Below are positions 26,570 through 34,634 of a DNA stretch of 64,000 nucleotides, piece by piece. The DNA comes from JBPRGG01 sp051418075 (GTDB taxonomy: Bacteria > Bacteroidota > Bacteroidia > Cytophagales > Cyclobacteriaceae): contig JBPRGG010000177.1 of the NCBI GenBank assembly GCA_051418075.1, positions 1 to 64,000 on the forward strand. Reading direction: 5' to 3'. The position numbers and the translations under genes were made by a program. The notes under the pieces are model-generated. The model did not search any database. It was given only the letters and a program-made list of their open reading frames with translations, and was not told the DNA's origin. The number at the start of each line of letters is the position of its first letter. Position 1 is the first letter of the stretch.

Positions 26570-27991
26570 TTAAACCAGGTGAAAGTTTTCCAGCTCCAGG
26601 TTCCGGTCAGGATCATGTAATTTGAAATTGAGGATCTCTTGATTTTGCTTGTTCCAATCTTTTTGGTCCTGAATTACCATGGCCGCTCCTAAGGCTGTAG
26701 CATTGGGTATGTTGGATGTATAGGTTTCGAAGGCCGGATATAATGCAGCTAAAAGCTTAATAAATACAGGGTTTTTACTGAATCCACCGGTTACAAAGAT
26801 CTTTTTGACCGGAGAATCTTTGATAACCAGGTCCAGTGAATAGGATTGTAAAGCCACCAGATCAATCATGAGCTTATAATAGGCTTCCTTGAAGTTGCTA
26901 AACAAAGAAAGGTCAGGTGGCGGAGTCGGTTTAAGCGATTTAAAAGTGGCTATACTGGCAATATGATGGGGGCCAAAAAGGGCTTTGGGGAATTTCCGGC
27001 TTAGGGTTTTTACCACTTCAGCATCAAACCCAATTTTCTTGTAAGCAGATTCATCCTCCTTAAAGTATTCTTGTAATATTTTAAGATAATGATCATGTTC
27101 ACGGCCAAGGTAGATCCGGGAGGCTTTTACCGGCTTACCATCTAAATCAAAATAAGTAAGACAATCATCCTTTAATTCTTTGATACTAAGCCTGGAATTA
27201 TTAAATGGATTCAGGGCAATGTTCCAGGTACCGGTAGACAATAAAACGAATGGCTCTCTGACTGTTCGCAGATAAGGTACCAGGGCGGAAGAGCTGTCAT
27301 GTATTCCTACCCCCACCCGCAAAGACTTACCATTTGCCTGACTTTTAAGGAAGAACCGGGTATCCTTAATTTGAGGAAAATAAACATCCAGTTTTTCTTG
27401 AATCACCCATTGATGAAAATGCTGTTTTTCAAAATCCCACAAAGCCGAATGACAGCCAATATAAGTGATTTCGGTAAATTTCTGGCCGCTGATCAGATAA
27501 CTGGCGAATTGGGGGAGAAATAAAGCGCTGCTAACCTTTTCAAATAAGTGTGGCTTAGCATATTTAAGCCAATACAGTTGAAAACCCATATTAAGCATCT
27601 TGAGTGGGGGCGAAGCTGTTTCCAGGGCAATCTGGTCAGAGGCACCGTTTTCTTCATAAAATTGTTTCAACAAAGCTTCCGGATAGGGTTTACTATAGTT
27701 GTATAAAGGGGTGACAACTCTATTTTGCCCGTCTAAATATACCAGGGCTGAGCCATAAGCTGTAAAATTTACTGCCTTGATATCAAATACTGAATATTCC
27801 TGGGCTTTGGCCAGCGTTTTAGGAATCCATTCAGCCAGTTTTTGAACGTTATCACAAGCGTGTCCGTCATCATCCAGGATGGTTTCAAAGGTGGAAATCT
27901 TTTCATAGACCAGATCATAAGACTGGTTGAACAGGAGTAACTTCTTTTTCCTGTGTCCTATTTCAAAAATGGCTATTACTGGTTCATTCAT
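26570..27991 (-). CDS. FGGY-family carbohydrate kinase (rhamnulokinase/fuculokinase-like)
   Basis: A 473-aa ATP-dependent sugar kinase. FGGY features: N-terminal phosphate-1-like FEIGHRKKKLLLF, substrate/catalytic VGVGIHDSSSALVPYL (Asp as base), LLSTGTWNIALNPF, and the C-terminal adenosine-binding FVTGGFSKNPVFIKLLA and NATALGAAM. The HDSSSALV and SGTW-like elements are closest to rhamnulokinase (RhaB) but the start is divergent, so L-rhamnulose or L-fuculose is only a suggestion. No isomerase or aldolase gene lies next to it. Transcribed ahead of the GntR regulator, divergent from the IolW-like dehydrogenase. Confidence 0.85.
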   Translation of the reverse strand: MNEPVIAIFEIGHRKKKLLLFNQSYDLVYEKISTFETILDDDGHACDNVQKLAEWIPKTLAKAQEYSVFDIKAVNFTAYGSALVYLDGQNRVVTPLYNYSKPYPEALLKQFYEENGASDQIALETASPPLKMLNMGFQLYWLKYAKPHLFEKVSSALFLPQFASYLISGQKFTEITYIGCHSALWDFEKQHFHQWVIQEKLDVYFPQIKDTRFFLKSQANGKSLRVGVGIHDSSSALVPYLRTVREPFVLLSTGTWNIALNPFNNSRLSIKELKDDCLTYFDLDGKPVKASRIYLGREHDHYLKILQEYFKEDESAYKKIGFDAEVVKTLSRKFPKALFGPHHIASIATFKSLKPTPPPDLSLFSNFKEAYYKLMIDLVALQSYSLDLVIKDSPVKKIFVTGGFSKNPVFIKLLAALYPAFETYTSNIPNATALGAAMVIQDQKDWNKQNQEILNFKLHDPDRNLELENFHLV

Positions 27992-28088
27992 ATAATTATC
28001 GCGGAGGCTTTTTTATCTTGTTACGAGAATACACAAAATAGCTATTTCATCTATCCTGTGGTTTCAGGTAATAATAACCATGAAATTA

Positions 28089-28120
28089 TTTGCATTAGCT
28101 GATAATTACCTTAATTTTTG
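28089..28120 (+). promoter_or_regulatory. Candidate Bacteroidota-type promoter of the IolW-like gene
   Basis: TTTG at 28089-28092, a 19-bp spacer, then TAATTTTTG at 28112-28120. This is close to the Bacteroidota sigma-ABfr consensus (TTTG at -33, TAnnTTTG at -7), with one extra base in the -7 box. Predicted start of transcription is about 30 bp before the ATG at 28158. An inverted pair GGTAAT (28066-28071) / ATTACC (28105-28110) overlaps it and could be an operator. Confidence 0.4.
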
Positions 28121-28157
28121 CAGATAAATCTTTTTATGACCCATAACTTTTTGAACT

Positions 28158-29207
28158 ATGTCAAATCCTATTCAGGTTGGAATTACTTCTTATGGAATGT
28201 CCGGAAAAATATTTCATGCCCCTTTAATATCAGCACATTCTGGTTTTCAGCTTAAAAAAATCATGCAAAGAAGTGCGGATAATGCCCATCAGGATTATCC
28301 CCATGTTGAGGTAGTGAAGAAATTGGAAGATATTGCTCATGATCCCGACATCGAACTGGTGGTGGTAAATACTCCCAATCCCACCCATTTTGAATTTATT
28401 AAAATGATGTTGGAGGCAGGTAAACATGTGGTGGCGGAAAAACCCTTTACCAATACCCTGGAAGAAGGTCAGCAATTGATCGACCTGGCCCGTGAAAAAG
28501 GGGTGGTACTATCCGTTTTTCAAAACCGGAGGTGGGATGGTGATTTTAAAACCGTTCATCATGTGATTCAACAAAAATTACTGGGTGAACTGGTAGAATA
28601 TGAAGCCCATTATGACCGCTTTCGCAATTATGTGGAAAAAGGCACCTGGAAAGAAGAGGAAGCGCCAGGCTCGGGTATTTTGTATAATCTGGGATCTCAT
28701 ATGATCGACCAGGTGCTGGTATTGTTTGGTTTGCCTCAGGCTGTTACAGCTGATATCAGGAGCCAGCGAGCTGGCAGTAAAGTAGCCGATAATTACGAAG
28801 TGATCATGGATTATGGAAATTTGAAAGCTACGGTGAAATCAAGTTATATGGTACGGGAACAAGTGCCCCGATATCAATTGTACGGTAGGGAAGGGACATT
28901 CCTTAAATATGGCATAGATCCCCAGGAGGAATATTTAAAACAAGGTCTGGGCCCGGGTAGCAGTGGCTGGGGCATCGAACCGGAAGAAGATTGGGGATTA
29001 CTTAATACCACTATCAATGATTTACATTATTATGGCCATATAGAAACCTTACCAGGAACCTACCAGGATTATTATGAAAATGTATATCAGGCCATCAGAA
29101 ACGGGCAGGAATTGGCGGTAACACCGGAACAGGGTTTACAGGTGATCCAGGTGATTCAGGCGGCTATGCAAAGTCATAAAGAAGGCCGGAGAGTTAAATT
29201 AGAGTAA
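28158..29207 (+). CDS. Gfo/Idh/MocA oxidoreductase (IolW/YvaA-like)
   Basis: A 349-aa cytosolic protein. The NAD(P) domain starts at once (IQVGITSYGMSGKIFHAP, residues 5-22), followed by VVVNTPNPTHFE and the EKPFTNT signature (Glu-Lys-Pro, about 95-101). The C-terminal domain has SVFQNRRWDGDFKTVHHVI, GSGILYNLGSHMIDQ with His as probable catalytic partner of the EKP lysine. The layout is that of Bacillus IolW and E. coli YdgJ, NADP-dependent scyllo-inositol or related polyol dehydrogenases. Substrate not certain. Faces the FGGY kinase operon across a 166-bp regulatory region. Confidence 0.9.
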   Translation: MSNPIQVGITSYGMSGKIFHAPLISAHSGFQLKKIMQRSADNAHQDYPHVEVVKKLEDIAHDPDIELVVVNTPNPTHFEFIKMMLEAGKHVVAEKPFTNTLEEGQQLIDLAREKGVVLSVFQNRRWDGDFKTVHHVIQQKLLGELVEYEAHYDRFRNYVEKGTWKEEEAPGSGILYNLGSHMIDQVLVLFGLPQAVTADIRSQRAGSKVADNYEVIMDYGNLKATVKSSYMVREQVPRYQLYGREGTFLKYGIDPQEEYLKQGLGPGSSGWGIEPEEDWGLLNTTINDLHYYGHIETLPGTYQDYYENVYQAIRNGQELAVTPEQGLQVIQVIQAAMQSHKEGRRVKLE

Positions 29208-29415
29208 GTTGAAGTTGGGTATTTTCAGCTGATAGGCACCTATAGATACCTACCGGATAAGGGGATTAGTTGAGGTTAAAGGTACTCAATTTTTAAAGCA
29301 GCTTCATTTTTATGGAACTTCGCTTTAAAAGCAATAAATGAGATCAAGATGATACAGATAAAATTAAAACGATATATATTCATCTGTTGATTAAGGAATT
29401 GTTCAACCCATTGGA

Positions 29416-30477
29416 TTAGCTGGTTTTTTGAGATTCTTTATTCCTCAGAATCTTTATAATACGATTATAAACGATTTCCGATGTAGACCAGGTGTAACCA
29501 CTAAAATTAGTGGTATTAACAAATTGAATCACAACTGCGTCGAGGTCTTTATGGTATTTTGCAATACTCTGATAGCCGGGAATCAAACCCGTATGTTCAT
29601 ACACGTAAATAGCGGAATAGATTTCCTGTTCCCCCTCATCAAACAATGACCCATCATTTAAAGCACGTAAAAATATGCCCACATCCTCTGCTGTTGCGAT
29701 CATGGAGGTGAGCTCTGAGCCATAATCTGCAGTTTTTATATCTTCCGTTATACCCACATAATAACCACTCATTACATCCTCTACATTCACCTCATGAATA
29801 GAACCGAATGTATTTTTTAGCCCTAGTGGATTTAATATTTCTTGGCGGATGTATTTGAATTTGCTATATCCCACTATTTTCTCTATGAGTTCAGAGATCA
29901 ATAAATAGTTTGTATTGGAATACTTATACTTTTCATCCGGTTCAAATTCAGCAGGTAGATCAAGAACCCGTTCAAGCGCTTCTTGACTGCTTTTGGGTGG
30001 GTTTATCCAAAAGTTGGGGGTGTCTGTTAGATTAGGAATGCCACTTCGATGCTGTACCATCATTCTCAGGGTGATATTTTCTGCATTTTCTATTCTTCCC
30101 ACCAGTTCTGGAAAATAATCCGCCAGCGTTTTATCCAGGGATAATTGTTGGTTATGAACCAATTTAGTAACAGCAACAGCATCATACAATTTGCTTATGC
30201 TGGCAATCTTAAACAAGGCTTTCGGATTGGCCGGTATTTTGTTTGCCCGGTCGTGCCATCCCGCTGCATAAAACTCCGGGGGCTGGCCAGATTGGTCTAC
30301 ATAAATTATGATGCCATCAAAACCATGCCCAATGGCTTCATTTGCTTGATCCTGAACCGAGTCCGGTAGTGGTAATATCCAGGCCTTGATCAGTATCCAT
30401 GGTACGAAAAACATGGATATAATAGTACCAACAAGTAGCACAATTCTGATTATTATTTTTGTTTGTTTATTTGACAT
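29416..30477 (-). CDS. Serine hydrolase, class C beta-lactamase/DD-peptidase fold
   Basis: A 353-aa protein with an N-terminal membrane anchor (residues 10-35) and the serine beta-lactamase-like fold outside. Motif 1 is SISK in LFKIASISKLYD (nucleophile Ser about 91), motif 2 is YSN in YKYSNTNYLL, motif 3 is HTG in EHTGLIPGY. It is probably a periplasmic esterase or D-aminopeptidase-like enzyme; real beta-lactamase activity is not implied. Single gene. Downstream intergenic DNA to 29208 holds no further gene. Confidence 0.9.
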   Translation of the reverse strand: MSNKQTKIIIRIVLLVGTIISMFFVPWILIKAWILPLPDSVQDQANEAIGHGFDGIIIYVDQSGQPPEFYAAGWHDRANKIPANPKALFKIASISKLYDAVAVTKLVHNQQLSLDKTLADYFPELVGRIENAENITLRMMVQHRSGIPNLTDTPNFWINPPKSSQEALERVLDLPAEFEPDEKYKYSNTNYLLISELIEKIVGYSKFKYIRQEILNPLGLKNTFGSIHEVNVEDVMSGYYVGITEDIKTADYGSELTSMIATAEDVGIFLRALNDGSLFDEGEQEIYSAIYVYEHTGLIPGYQSIAKYHKDLDAVVIQFVNTTNFSGYTWSTSEIVYNRIIKILRNKESQKTS

Positions 30478-30665
30478 AGAGTTATATTGGTCAGGAAAAG
30501 TACCTTTTTATGGAAATCCTTGTACATTATGAGGCCATCGTTTTTGATTTGCTAATTTACCGGATTGGCTGAAAAATTCCAAAAGTAAAATCCCCTGTTC
30601 CCGGCATTTCAGTTAGTTTGTAATTTATAATTAAGCACTTTTAAAATATGAAAGCTTAGAAACAG

Positions 30666-30692
30666 AAAAAGGCCACCATGATGGTGACCTTC
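30666..30692 (-). terminator. Rho-independent terminator after the DUF4136 lipoprotein
   Basis: On the minus strand AAGGTCACCAT (30681-30691), no spare loop beyond two bases, then ATGGTGGCCTTTTT ending in a T-run at 30666-30670. One G-T-type mismatch in an 11-bp stem, 28 bp after the stop codon. Confidence 0.78.
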
Positions 30693-30719
30693 TACAAATA
30701 ATTTTAAAATTATCAATTA

Positions 30720-31346
30720 TTATTTACTTACATATCCAGCTGCACTAAAGTTATATTCATCAAATAAAAGCTCAACTGCTTCCTCAATTTTTTCTTCATC
30801 ATCATCCAGAATGGAAGCATTTTCTACAATTCCTGAAGCATAACCTTGCCAAACAACCACACTTTTGTCCATATCTGCCATCTGAACGAAAATAGTTCCT
30901 TTGTCCAGATAATAAGTTTCGGCATCACCAGGTTCTCTTACCTCAGCACTTGGCTGTAATCCAATAGCTTCTTTTCTGAGTTCCATGGTTCCCCAGTAAT
31001 TCTGATCGGCGTAATTGTCGGTCCAACCAGTAAATTCGGTATTATCTTCAAATACCCGGAAGTTCACCAATAAGTCAGCATCTTCACCTTCTACATATTT
31101 ATATCCCAGTCCAGCCAATTCGTCCTGAACTTCATTCCTTACGGCCATTTTCATTAATTCACTGTCCCAGAAAAAGTTATTGTTATCTGCCTCTTCTATA
31201 TGAGAAGCAAATGTGAAAGTTTGATATTCATCAAATTCTCCTTGCTGCAAATTCCTGTCTGTAGCAACTGTCATTGATTTTTGTGAACATGAGGCTACAA
31301 TAAATGATAGTGCGAATAAATATGCCAATGTTTTAATAGTTTTCAT
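30720..31346 (-). CDS. DUF4136 lipoprotein
   Basis: A 208-aa protein with an SPase II signal (LSFIVASC, Cys20). The mature domain has the DUF4136 layout: YQTFTFASHIEEADNN near the start, a central helix MKMAVRNEVQDELAGLGYKYVEGEDADLLVNFRV and the late GTIFVQMADMDKSVVVWQGYASG strand pair. Members are small envelope lipoproteins of unknown function. Single gene with its own terminator; the 248-bp AT-rich upstream space presumably contains its promoter. Confidence 0.88.
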   Translation of the reverse strand: MKTIKTLAYLFALSFIVASCSQKSMTVATDRNLQQGEFDEYQTFTFASHIEEADNNNFFWDSELMKMAVRNEVQDELAGLGYKYVEGEDADLLVNFRVFEDNTEFTGWTDNYADQNYWGTMELRKEAIGLQPSAEVREPGDAETYYLDKGTIFVQMADMDKSVVVWQGYASGIVENASILDDDEEKIEEAVELLFDEYNFSAAGYVSK

Positions 31347-31594
31347 AACTTATACTTTTAAAGTTTAAAAAATTAATTTCTTTTACTAACTTAACAGAGG
31401 TGTATGGGAAATGTTTATCTGATTGGGGTTGAAGAAGCTATTTTTAAACTCAGAATAAACCAATATTATATTTATAAATGAAATATATAATAAAATATTG
31501 TTTTTTGTAATATGTTATTAACTGACAAAATAAAATTTTTAAAAATTATTCCAACTTTTTAGCTTTGGAGATCGTCTTCCCTGTAAATACTTAA

Positions 31595-31939
31595 ATGATA
31601 CAGCCAGTATTAAATAAAATGCTAAAGTTAAATTCATCAGGGGATATTACCACTTCCAGGTTAATAGCCCTTTTTGAACAAATAAAGAACCTGAATCATA
31701 AATATAAAACTTCCCGAGTTCTGATAAATGCTGAAGCGCAATCATCCCTGCCTGACCTGATTGAATTAAGTGATTTGACCCCCTACATTCCCTCGGATAT
31801 TAAAATTGCCTTTAAAATTAATCCTCAGGCATCAATTAATAATCAAATCATGTTTTTGAAAATGATAGCTCCTCAAGAAAATATTGAGATTTTCTACAAT
31901 TCTCATGCTGCTGAAAAATGGTTGGAAACCAATGATTAA
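31595..31939 (+). CDS. Small STAS/SpoIIAA-like protein
   Basis: A 114-aa cytosolic protein with alternating strand-helix layout: SGDITTSRLIALFEQIKNLNHKYKTSRVLINAEAQSSLPDLIELSDL, then IKIAFKINPQASINNQIMFLKMIAPQENIEIFYNSHAAEKWLE. The final F-x-S-x-x-A-x-x-WL pattern is typical of SpoIIAA-like/STAS proteins in Bacteroidota. The conserved phosphorylatable Ser is not identifiable. It ends 47 bp before the ligase-associated exonuclease on the same strand and may be part of that operon; otherwise it is independent. Confidence 0.6.
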   Translation: MIQPVLNKMLKLNSSGDITTSRLIALFEQIKNLNHKYKTSRVLINAEAQSSLPDLIELSDLTPYIPSDIKIAFKINPQASINNQIMFLKMIAPQENIEIFYNSHAAEKWLETND

Positions 31940-31986
31940 TTCCTGTTACCACAACTTTTAGGATTAATTCTTGTTAAGTTTCTCAA

Positions 31987-33021
31987 ATGAAACTGCTTGA
32001 ATTTACTGATAAAGGTATATATTGTCCTCCTGCCGATGTTTATATTGATGCATGGCAACCAGTGAATAAGGTGATCGTAACCCATGGTCACGCGGATCAT
32101 GCCCGGTATGGAAGTCAACATTATTTATGCCATCAGGACACTGCTCCCATTTTAAAATATCGGTTAGGTGATGGCAATACCATTCAGCCAGTGGCCTATA
32201 ATGAGAAAATCAACATTAATGGGGTTTCATTTTCTTTACATCCTGCCGGCCATATAGTTGGATCTGCCCAAATCCGGGTGGCCTGCCAGGGGGAAGTTTG
32301 GGTGGTTTCCGGAGATTATAAATTGGAGAATGATCACCTTACTGCACCCTTTGAATTAGTAACCTGTGATGTTTTTATCACTGAATCTACTTTTGGATTG
32401 CCTGTATACAAATGGAAAGCCCAGGAACTGGTTTATCAGGAAATCATGCAATGGTGGCTGCAGAACCAGGAACAAGATAAATGTTCGGTGCTTACTGGCT
32501 ATAGTTTGGGAAAAGCCCAGAGGTTGTTGCAGAATCTTGACCTTGGATCAGGGCCGGTATATTTACATGGGGCTATTTATAATATTAATCAGGTTTTAAC
32601 TGATGCCGGCCTTCCTATAAAAACTGCCCAGCGGGTAACTCCTGAACTTGATAAAAAAAATTTTAGAAAAGCACTGGTTATTGCACCACCTTCAGCTGCT
32701 AATTCTGCCTGGATGAAAAGATTTTATCCCTATTCTACAGGAATTGCTTCCGGCTGGATGTCACTGCGGGGTGCCCGCCGCCGAAGAGCAGCAGACCGGG
32801 GATTTGTCCTGTCCGACCATGCCGACTGGACCGGCTTAAACCAGGTGATCAGCCAGACCAACGCCGGCAAGATAATTATCACTCATGGTTATCGCCATGT
32901 ATTGGCCCGGTGGCTCAATCAATGTGGCTATGATGCCAGAGTAGAAAGTACCCAGTTTGAAGGAGAACTCAGTGAAATCGGAGAATCAAGTGTCAATGAG
33001 GAAAAGCTTATCCAGAAGTAA
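31987..33021 (+). CDS. Ligase-associated DNA exonuclease (metallo-beta-lactamase fold)
   Basis: A 344-aa protein. The metal site is THGHADHARYG (H33, H35, D37, H38), with further ligands in HPAGHIVGSAQ, SGDYK and the late VLSDHADW. The C-terminal beta-CASP-like half includes IITHGYRHVLARWL. This is the nuclease of the bacterial Lhr-helicase/ATP-ligase cassettes. It is followed after 2 bp by the DNA ligase, so the two are translationally coupled. Confidence 0.93.
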   Translation: MKLLEFTDKGIYCPPADVYIDAWQPVNKVIVTHGHADHARYGSQHYLCHQDTAPILKYRLGDGNTIQPVAYNEKININGVSFSLHPAGHIVGSAQIRVACQGEVWVVSGDYKLENDHLTAPFELVTCDVFITESTFGLPVYKWKAQELVYQEIMQWWLQNQEQDKCSVLTGYSLGKAQRLLQNLDLGSGPVYLHGAIYNINQVLTDAGLPIKTAQRVTPELDKKNFRKALVIAPPSAANSAWMKRFYPYSTGIASGWMSLRGARRRRAADRGFVLSDHADWTGLNQVISQTNAGKIIITHGYRHVLARWLNQCGYDARVESTQFEGELSEIGESSVNEEKLIQK

Positions 33022-33023
33022 TT

Positions 33024-34634
33024 ATGAAATATTTTGCCCAATTATTCACTGAACTAGATCAAACCACCAAAACTCTGTCAAAAGTGAGTGCCCTGGTAAA
33101 ATATTTTGAACAGGCTCCTGATCAGGATAAATTATGGTGTATTGCTTTATTGATTGGCAAAAAACCAAAAAGAACGGTAAGAACCATTCTGTTAAGACAA
33201 TGGATCGCTGAGGCGGCCAAACTTCCGGATTGGTTATTTGAAGAGAGTTATCATGTGGTGGGGGATCTGGCAGAGACCATAGCACTATTACACCCAAATC
33301 AGCAAAGCCAACAGGATCAATCCCTGACTTATTGGATCAACTATATCCGACAGCTTGAATCACTGGATGACCAGCATAAAAAAGAAAAGATCACACAGGC
33401 CTGGAATAGTATGGATCAGATGGAAAGGTTTGTATTCAATAAATTGATCACAGGCGGGTTCCGGATAGGGGTATCCCAAAAATTGCTGGTAAGATCGCTG
33501 GCAAGTTTTACCGGAATAGAAGAAAATCTGCTCACCCACCGTCTTATGGGGCAATGGTCGCCAGATATTAATAAATTTGAAGACCTTATCTCCAGCCAAA
33601 AACCTTCGGATAATCATTCTCAACCATTTCCTTTTTTCCTGGCTTATGCTTTGGATAAACCTGTCATTGATTTAGGGGCACCAGCTGATTGGCTGGCTGA
33701 AAGAAAATGGGATGGCATACGGGGCCAGATCATTGTTCGTTCCGGAAAACTTTTTGTGTGGTCCAGGGGAGAAGAACTGGTTACCGAAAAATTTCCTGAA
33801 TTTCATCCACTGGCAGGATTATTGCCAGATGGCACCGTCCTGGATGGAGAAATATTACCATTCAGAGAAGGCAAACCTTTAACCTTTAACCTACTACAAA
33901 CCCGAATAGGCAGAAAGAATGTAACCCGGAATATATTACAAAAAGTACCGGTGGTAATGATCGTTTATGATTTGCTGGAATACCAAAGTCAGGATATCAG
34001 GACACGGCCCTTACATAAGAGAAGGGCCGCCTTAATGGATTTACTGCAAAAAAGCCAGGGAGTACAGTCTATCTTAAAGTTATCTGAACAAGTCCCTTTC
34101 AAGAAATGGGATGAATTGGCAGAAGCAAGGAAAAATTCACGTAACTTGCATTGTGAAGGGGTCATGTTGAAAAAATTATCTTCCCCGTACCAGGTGGGGC
34201 GTAAAAAAGGTGACTGGTGGAAATGGAAGGTAGATCCTTTAACCATTGACGCGGTGCTGATCTATGCCATGAGAGGACATGGTCGACGGGCCAATTTATA
34301 TACAGATTATACTTTTGCTGTATGGCAGAAAGATGACCTGGTTCCTTTTACCAAGGCTTATTCCGGGCTTACAGACCAGGAGATAAGGCAAGTTGACCAC
34401 TATGTGAAGAAAAACACCATTGACCGGTTTGGCCCGGTAAGAAGCGTGGTGCCCCAACATGTATTCGAAATAGCTTTTGAGGGAATCAATAAGTCGACCC
34501 GGCATAAATCAGGCGTAGCATTGAGATTTCCCCGGATCAATCGCTGGCGTCATGATAAAAAGATTCGTGAAGCTAATTCACTGGATGATTTGCACCAGCT
34601 GCTTAAAGTGTATGAAACAGGAACAAGTGATTGA
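33024..34634 (+). CDS. ATP-dependent DNA ligase (Lhr-cassette type)
   Basis: A 536-aa protein. N-terminal helical DNA-binding domain (about 1-200), adenylation domain with the active-site lysine K228 in AERKWDGIRGQ, motifs DGEIL (about 273), VYDLLE, EGVMLKKL and WWKWK, then an OB domain ending near 525 (VFEIAFEGI, KSGVALRFPRI). It seals nicks with ATP and is distinct from the essential NAD-dependent LigA. It shares an operon with the exonuclease upstream and overlaps the helicase start by 23 bp. Repair of damaged or end-processed DNA is the inferred role. Confidence 0.94.
   Translation: MKYFAQLFTELDQTTKTLSKVSALVKYFEQAPDQDKLWCIALLIGKKPKRTVRTILLRQWIAEAAKLPDWLFEESYHVVGDLAETIALLHPNQQSQQDQSLTYWINYIRQLESLDDQHKKEKITQAWNSMDQMERFVFNKLITGGFRIGVSQKLLVRSLASFTGIEENLLTHRLMGQWSPDINKFEDLISSQKPSDNHSQPFPFFLAYALDKPVIDLGAPADWLAERKWDGIRGQIIVRSGKLFVWSRGEELVTEKFPEFHPLAGLLPDGTVLDGEILPFREGKPLTFNLLQTRIGRKNVTRNILQKVPVVMIVYDLLEYQSQDIRTRPLHKRRAALMDLLQKSQGVQSILKLSEQVPFKKWDELAEARKNSRNLHCEGVMLKKLSSPYQVGRKKGDWWKWKVDPLTIDAVLIYAMRGHGRRANLYTDYTFAVWQKDDLVPFTKAYSGLTDQEIRQVDHYVKKNTIDRFGPVRSVVPQHVFEIAFEGINKSTRHKSGVALRFPRINRWRHDKKIREANSLDDLHQLLKVYETGTSD

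Noticed and set aside
29416..30477. Serine hydrolase as an antibiotic-resistance beta-lactamase
   Set aside because: It has the general class C fold motifs only (SISK, YSN, HTG); such proteins are mostly esterases or peptidases.
34552..34611. Upstream extension of the helicase frame
   Set aside because: Lies inside the ligase coding region and the resulting N-terminus does not fit the helicase family; start moved to 34612.
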